Origin: Gnetum montanum
Lineage: Eukaryota > Streptophyta > Gnetopsida > Gnetales > Gnetaceae
Reading direction: 5' to 3'
Assembly (NCBI GenBank): GCA_015680685.1
Contig: MNCI01037949.1
Span: 1-24,290, forward strand
DNA length: 24,290 nt
Part shown: positions 20,374-24,290 of the stretch, in pieces
Layout: each line of letters starts with the position of its first letter
Numbering within the stretch: the stretch's first letter is position 1
Program-made: the position numbers and the translations under genes
Notes under the pieces: generated by a model
Database searches by the model: none
Told to the model about the DNA's origin: nothing
What the model saw: the letters and a program-made list of their open reading frames with translations, nothing else

Positions 20374-20534
20374 TGATATATATCGAAAGCTTGGTTTTTA
20401 AAAGATATAAAAGCATGGACTGGTTCTTCCCAATTAATTATAGATGAGCAATAATAAATGTACAAGAGCACCCTCCGTCGCGGCCAAATACACGCTTGTT
20501 TAGAAATTTACTCTCAATCATAAACATGGTGAAT

Positions 20535-20845
20535 AATTTATCTTGATCTTTCTTTATGTAAACGATAGTCATGTTTGTTATAACCTTTGTATAATTTATC
20601 TTGATCTTTCCTTATGTAAATGATAGTCATGTTTGTTATAAGCTTCATGGTGAATAATTTATCTTGATCTTTCTTTATGTAAACGATAGTCATGTTTCTT
20701 ATAACCTTTGTATAATTTATCTTGATCTTTCCTTATGTAAATAATAGTCATGTTTATGATAGTCATGTTTGTTATAAGCTTCATGGTGAATAATTTATCT
20801 TGATCTTTCTTTATGTAAATGATAGTCATGTTTGTTATAAGCTTT
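20535..20845. repeat. higher-order tandem repeat upstream of the ASCH-like gene
   Basis: Five copies of a unit beginning AATTTATCTTGATCTTTC start at 20535, 20593, 20656, 20714 and 20792. Spacing alternates 58, 63, 58 and 78 bp, so the real unit is a 121-bp dimer of two subtypes (cctttgt type and gcttcatggtg type). The last dimer carries a 15-bp extra duplication (ATGATAGTCATGTTT). The 92-codon minus-strand frame here is made of repeat sequence and is not a gene. Confidence 0.9.
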
Positions 20846-20929
20846 GTAACATGCATGACAAGAGCTGTTGATAAATTTAAAAACAACATGAGTTTTGAAT
20901 TTAAGATAAGCAATGGTAAAGTGTTGACG

Positions 20930-21069
20930 TAATGCATTAAACAAAATTAATATAAATTATGATTTTCATGAAGATAAACTAGCCTNGATTAATCAATTGG
21001 AAGACTTACATACTAATGCATTAAACAAAATTAATATAAATTATGATTTTCATGAAGATAAACTAGCCT
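20930..21069. repeat. exact 56-bp direct repeat beside an N
   Basis: Positions 20930-20985 and 21014-21069 are identical as far as I can read (TAATGCATTAAAC ... CTAGCCT). The 28-bp spacer begins with the N at 20986. Either a recent tandem duplication or an assembly join that failed to collapse an overlap. Confidence 0.85.
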
Positions 21070-22369
21070 CTACATTATTATAGAATTTAAAAAGATTGAG
21101 AATAAAAAAAATTTTACCAAGTTTGATGCATCTTTTCATTGAAGCATGATTAACTCTTTCTTTTGTAACGGCTCTATTAATTATCTATAATAACTTATAA
21201 ATAATTAATGAAAATGCTATGAACCTTATGGATCTCAATTTAACCTTGATATAACTAAATAATAATAGTAGTCATTTATCTAATAAAAATAGTCATATGC
21301 AAGTATAAAGAAGATATAGCATGGTGCAACAAACTACCTTACTACTTACATTACTAATTAAATAAAAATAATAATTAGAAATTGAGAAACTAACACAATC
21401 AAGTAAATATTGGAAAATAAAATAAAATACATAATTAGAAAGTACTTGGGACCTAACAACACTATTCTTGCTTCAAACAAGCTTGTGCAAATAAAGCTAT
21501 TCACATTTGAAAACTATTAAGAAAATAATATAATTGACATTAAATAATATTATTTCATAAAGTAATATTATTTTTCTCTCAAATGTGTATAGCATGTGCC
21601 AAAATAAAAAACTAATTGTTGTAATACCCTAGACAAGATGACAAAGATAGAATTTCATAACTATAATATTTTATTATTTATTTACAAAAATATGTACATA
21701 TCTCAAATATCCAAAATTTATACATGTTTTCTATTTTACAAAAATAAAAAATATACAAAAATTATATTTCTCGTAGAAATATTCCAAAATCCTAAAATAT
21801 CACAAAAATTTCAAAAATCTAATTATTTTATATTTAATCCTAAAACCTCTAAGTAATAAGTCTTGATTTAACCTCACTACCAAAAATACTGATAGGTCTT
21901 CATAAAACCTCATTACTAATATTAGATTATCCTAAGTCATGTAAAGTGAGTGCCTAATGATTGGGTCTTGATGGAGGTTTGAATGAGTTTTTTAAAAATT
22001 ACAACATGACCACTCATGTAAAGTTTAAATAACTAAAGGATCATCACTAATGAATCATTTTATGGTAGGCTTCGATATCGGATCATTGATATTGAAGCCC
22101 AAGATGCATTATCGAATATCCAATACTGTGGGATGCGCACCAACCTATAAATACAATACTTGGGTGCATGATTCATGAATCTTTTCATTAGTTGTTAGTG
22201 AAGCTCTTGCAATTTGTTTTCTTGAGAGTTAGAATATTTTCTAAGTGGCCACAGTAAGAGTCAAAGAAGTGTACGAACCTTTATTTGGGCATTGATGTAC
22301 TTGAGCACAACAGTGTGAATGGCAATAAAGATGAGCTTTTCTAATCAAACCTTGTAGCACTTGGAATAT
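21070..22369. other. AT-rich stretch, no gene recognised
   Basis: Very AT-rich. A 72-codon frame at 21638-21856 is Lys/Ile/Phe/Asn-rich and looks like chance. TGTAATACCCT at 21620 resembles the start of some plant gypsy LTRs. A TATAAATA box lies at 22146-22153, so an old LTR or other promoter could be here, but no matching second copy is in the window. Confidence 0.4.
22068..22099. repeat. hairpin, 12-bp stem and 8-base loop
   Basis: GGCTTCGATATC (22068-22079) pairs with GATATTGAAGCC (22088-22099) with one G-T type mismatch. It lies 47 bp upstream of the TATAAATA box at 22146. Confidence 0.6.
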
Positions 22370-22900
22370 ATTAATGCTTTCTTTATGCATTTAATACTCA
22401 TACAATTTACTTGACTGTTTTTAAGTAATTAATTAATCTTGATTAAATAGCACACATAAGTATAACTGCTTTGAGCACACGCTTAACACTTGGTAATCTC
22501 AGTAGTGCCTAACGCTTGGTAACCTAGTAACACTATAGTGTGTTTAGGATGTGTACGACAAGTGAGAATGGATGCTTATGTTAGGATTGGTTGTTTATTA
22601 GTTAGTTATTAGATTAGTTAAATAGTTATATACTTGATTCTTACTCTTAGGTAACTTAATTCATAAAAGATAAAATGATAAAAATCATGTGCCTCAGATA
22701 CACTTAACCATACCCTTGTACCTCACAAGTGATACTAGGAAGAAAACAATTGCAAATGGTTAGATTCACCTCTTAGAACTAGTGTAATTAGAAATCTAAA
22801 GTCTTCAGAATTCAACTAGACCACTAAGTGAACACTAGTGATTCATATGGTTGGGTGTAAGAACTACTCACTGCTCATCATTAGCACTATTTTCGAGGAC
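22370..22900 (-). repeat. left arm of a long inverted repeat
   Basis: Read on the + strand it matches the reverse complement of 23705-24235. Shared words are TTAACACTTGGTAA / TAATACTTGGTAA, GGATGTGTACGACAAGTG / GGATGTGTATGACAAGTG, TGTTAGGATTGGTT / TGTTAGGATTAGTT, ATAAAAATCAT, CACTTAACCATAC, and GAATTCAACTAGA / GAATTCGACTAGA. Paired positions keep a nearly constant coordinate sum, so there are few large gaps. Similarity is perhaps 70 to 75 percent by eye. This arm is the more decayed copy; its minus-strand reading is full of stops. Confidence 0.75.
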
Positions 22901-23199
22901 TTTAGTTAGCTACATGCACTATCTAGGACTTAGTGAAAATTATTTAAATCATTGTAACAAACCTTAAAGTCACAATCATTTAAAATAATAATAATAATGG
23001 TAAAAGCACACTAGTATTTTCTTTCAATCTAAAGATATATTCTTCTCATAGGGATGATTCTCTGCTAAGGTTTGAGCATACATCCAATCAATAAAGGAAT
23101 GAATGATTAAATCTACCAATGCCCCAATAATACATAGTGGTATATACTCATCCCAATGAGTATGTGCCAGACTTCACCTTCATCCTACATCAAGATGAA

Positions 23200-23740
23200 T
23201 AGTTGCAATGGAGGAACATGGATGGAAACATTATGTTGCCACTCGATTAATCAATTCTTGTGATGCTGCACCAAACTCTTATGAGGTTGGGCATGTAGAG
23301 GCTCAATGTTAAATACATTGTGCAAGATCACGACTATCAGGATTACCATCCCATTGAGGCACAACACAAAAGAGATCAACAATAGGAGAGGTGTTATGAA
23401 GCTACAAAGGGGAAACAATTCAATAACCCCTTGTTCCTATTGGGCCAAAAAGACCATGAGGATCCCTTCTATGGGGATTCCCATTTCATTGACTCTCTTT
23501 CCATTGGTTTCAATGAAGGGGGCTTGAACTAGAATTTATAGTCCATTGTAAATAATCCTGGTTTAGGCAAGAATGGGTCCCATGATCATGGAAGATCCAA
23601 AGGTGGGAGTCATGGCAGGGACAAGGACAAGCATCATGATGATGACTATGGCCATGACCATCAAAGAGGGGGTGGTAGGCACCATCGTGGTGCTAGTCAT
23701 CCTTCCTCTTCACCTTCATCATCCTCTTTGATGAGCGGTA
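23200..23740 (+). pseudogene. unrecognised coding-like sequence with a Gly/His/Asp/Ser-rich tract
   Basis: Protein-like readings run in + frames: H-Y-V-A-T-R-L-I-N-S-C-D-A (about 23229), then after a frame change K-Y-I-V-Q-D-H-D-Y-Q-D-Y-H-P (about 23313), K-D-H-E-D-P-F-Y-G-D-S-H-F-I-D-S (about 23448), two stops near 23528-23540, then S-H-D-H-G-R-S-K-G-G-S-H-G-R and H-H-D-D-D-Y-G-H-D-H (about 23578-23670), ending in a Ser/Pro-rich run (23700-23735). The His/Gly/Asp tract is low-complexity and could bind metal or nucleic acid, as in some Gag or glycine-rich proteins; that is a guess. It is broken by at least three stops or frame changes. Confidence 0.45.
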
Positions 23741-24235
23741 AGGTACCCCTAGTCTCAACCATACAAATACAAGCATTTCATGCACGATCTAGTCGAATTC
23801 AAAGGACTAAGTGCTTATGCGTCCTTGTGGAACAAGGATGGGTTGGTTGATTGTTGTCTTCCTAAGCTTACCTGTATGCCACGATTGTATGGTTAAGTAA
23901 GCTTGAGGCGTATGATTTTTATAGCTTTTATGTTTTTATGTCCTACGCTAGTAGGGAAGGAGAGAGGTAACTAAGTGACTAATTTAACTTAACTACTCAT
24001 TAACTAAGTTCTAACTAATCCTAACACCAGCATCTATTCCCACTTGTCATACACATCCTGAACCAGTGCAACACTGCTGGGATTACCAAACGCTAATCAT
24101 TACTAGGTTACCAAGTATTACACGCATGCTCGAAGCAGTCGTGCTTGTGTAATTTAACAATTTGCTTAATTGATCAAAATGAATTGTTGTGCTAATAATA
24201 GAAATGTAAAGTGCATAAAATAAAATAAATTAAAA
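23705..24235 (+). repeat. right arm of the long inverted repeat, with coding-like part
   Basis: Partner of 22370-22900. Its inner part carries a reading of about 45 codons (about 23755-23897, +): Q-P-Y-K-Y-K-H-F-M-H-D-L-V-E-F-K, A-S-L-W-N-K-D-G, then L-P-K-L-T-C-M-P-R-L-Y-G and TAA. It follows the Ser-rich tract after a frame change. The corresponding part of the left arm, read on the minus strand, starts with the same Q-P-Y but is littered with stops. The arm's outer part is noncoding with a repeated CTTGGTAA / TTTGGTAA word. Confidence 0.7.
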
Positions 24236-24290
24236 TAAATACATAAGAAAATAAAATAAAAGAAATGCGTAAGAAAACAAATCTCAAGTG

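Noticed and set aside
20659-20937. 92-codon minus-strand frame with repeated peptide words
   Set aside because: It is the translation of the tandem repeat; the repetition is at DNA level.
23306-23527. 73-codon + frame starting M-L-N-T-L-C as the real reading
   Set aside because: A neighbouring frame gives more protein-like sequence (Q-D-Y-H-P, D-P-F-Y-G-D-S-H) that leads into the His/Gly-rich tract.
1-24290. CRISPR array, bacterial operon or phage system
   Set aside because: Introns, plant retroelements and AT-rich noncoding DNA show a plant nuclear locus; no regularly spaced identical repeats of CRISPR type exist.

Overview
The window looks like nuclear DNA of a seed plant: AT-rich, with GT-AG introns, decayed plant-type retroelements making up much of it, and one recognisable gene spread over about 8 kb. 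Kilobase-long introns holding retroelement pieces would suit a large genome such as a gymnosperm's, but that is inference. Three single N bases (15177, 15369, 20986) show a draft assembly.

Left part (1-8330). Positions 1-3955 hold the gag-to-3' LTR part of a dead Ty1/copia element on the + strand, ending in a 203-bp LTR with 10-bp perfect terminal inverted repeats. A two-module degenerate tandem array follows (4694-5155). Next is a 5'-truncated non-LTR retrotransposon (about 5385-8330) with the end of an APE-type endonuclease, a reverse transcriptase and a C-terminal tail.

Middle (8990-20400). A decayed RTE-like LINE (about 8990-10937, +) ends in a GAT microsatellite tail. From 20110 down to at least 12282, on the minus strand, I could splice seven exons into one continuous 260-codon reading frame. 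All introns are GT-AG and all phases agree. The protein carries an ASCH-like signature (G-R-K-I-V-E-G-R) and resembles plant ASCH-domain, putatively RNA-binding, proteins. A TATA box, a W-box core, a GA tract and upstream ORFs lie 5' of its start. The C-terminal end is not resolved; one more candidate exon lies at 11586-11669. Its 3.4-kb intron 4 holds a second RTE copy in the opposite orientation, an isolated RTE 3' tail, two copies of a tRNA-like SINE (one inside the RTE copy), and unrecognised protein-coding islands on the minus strand. Two of those islands splice together in phase. Intron 3 holds a third RTE tail and an Au-like SINE candidate.

Right part (20400-24290). A higher-order tandem repeat lies upstream of the promoter (20535-20845), followed by an exact 56-bp duplication beside an N. 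After about 1 kb of AT-rich sequence comes a long inverted repeat (arms about 22370-22900 and 23705-24235). Its spacer and right arm carry coding-like sequence with a Gly/His/Asp/Ser-rich tract that I could not assign to a family.

Most of the window is decayed mobile DNA. The ASCH-like gene is the only locus that looks intact. The least explained items are the nested coding islands in intron 4 and the inverted repeat with the His/Gly-rich reading frame.
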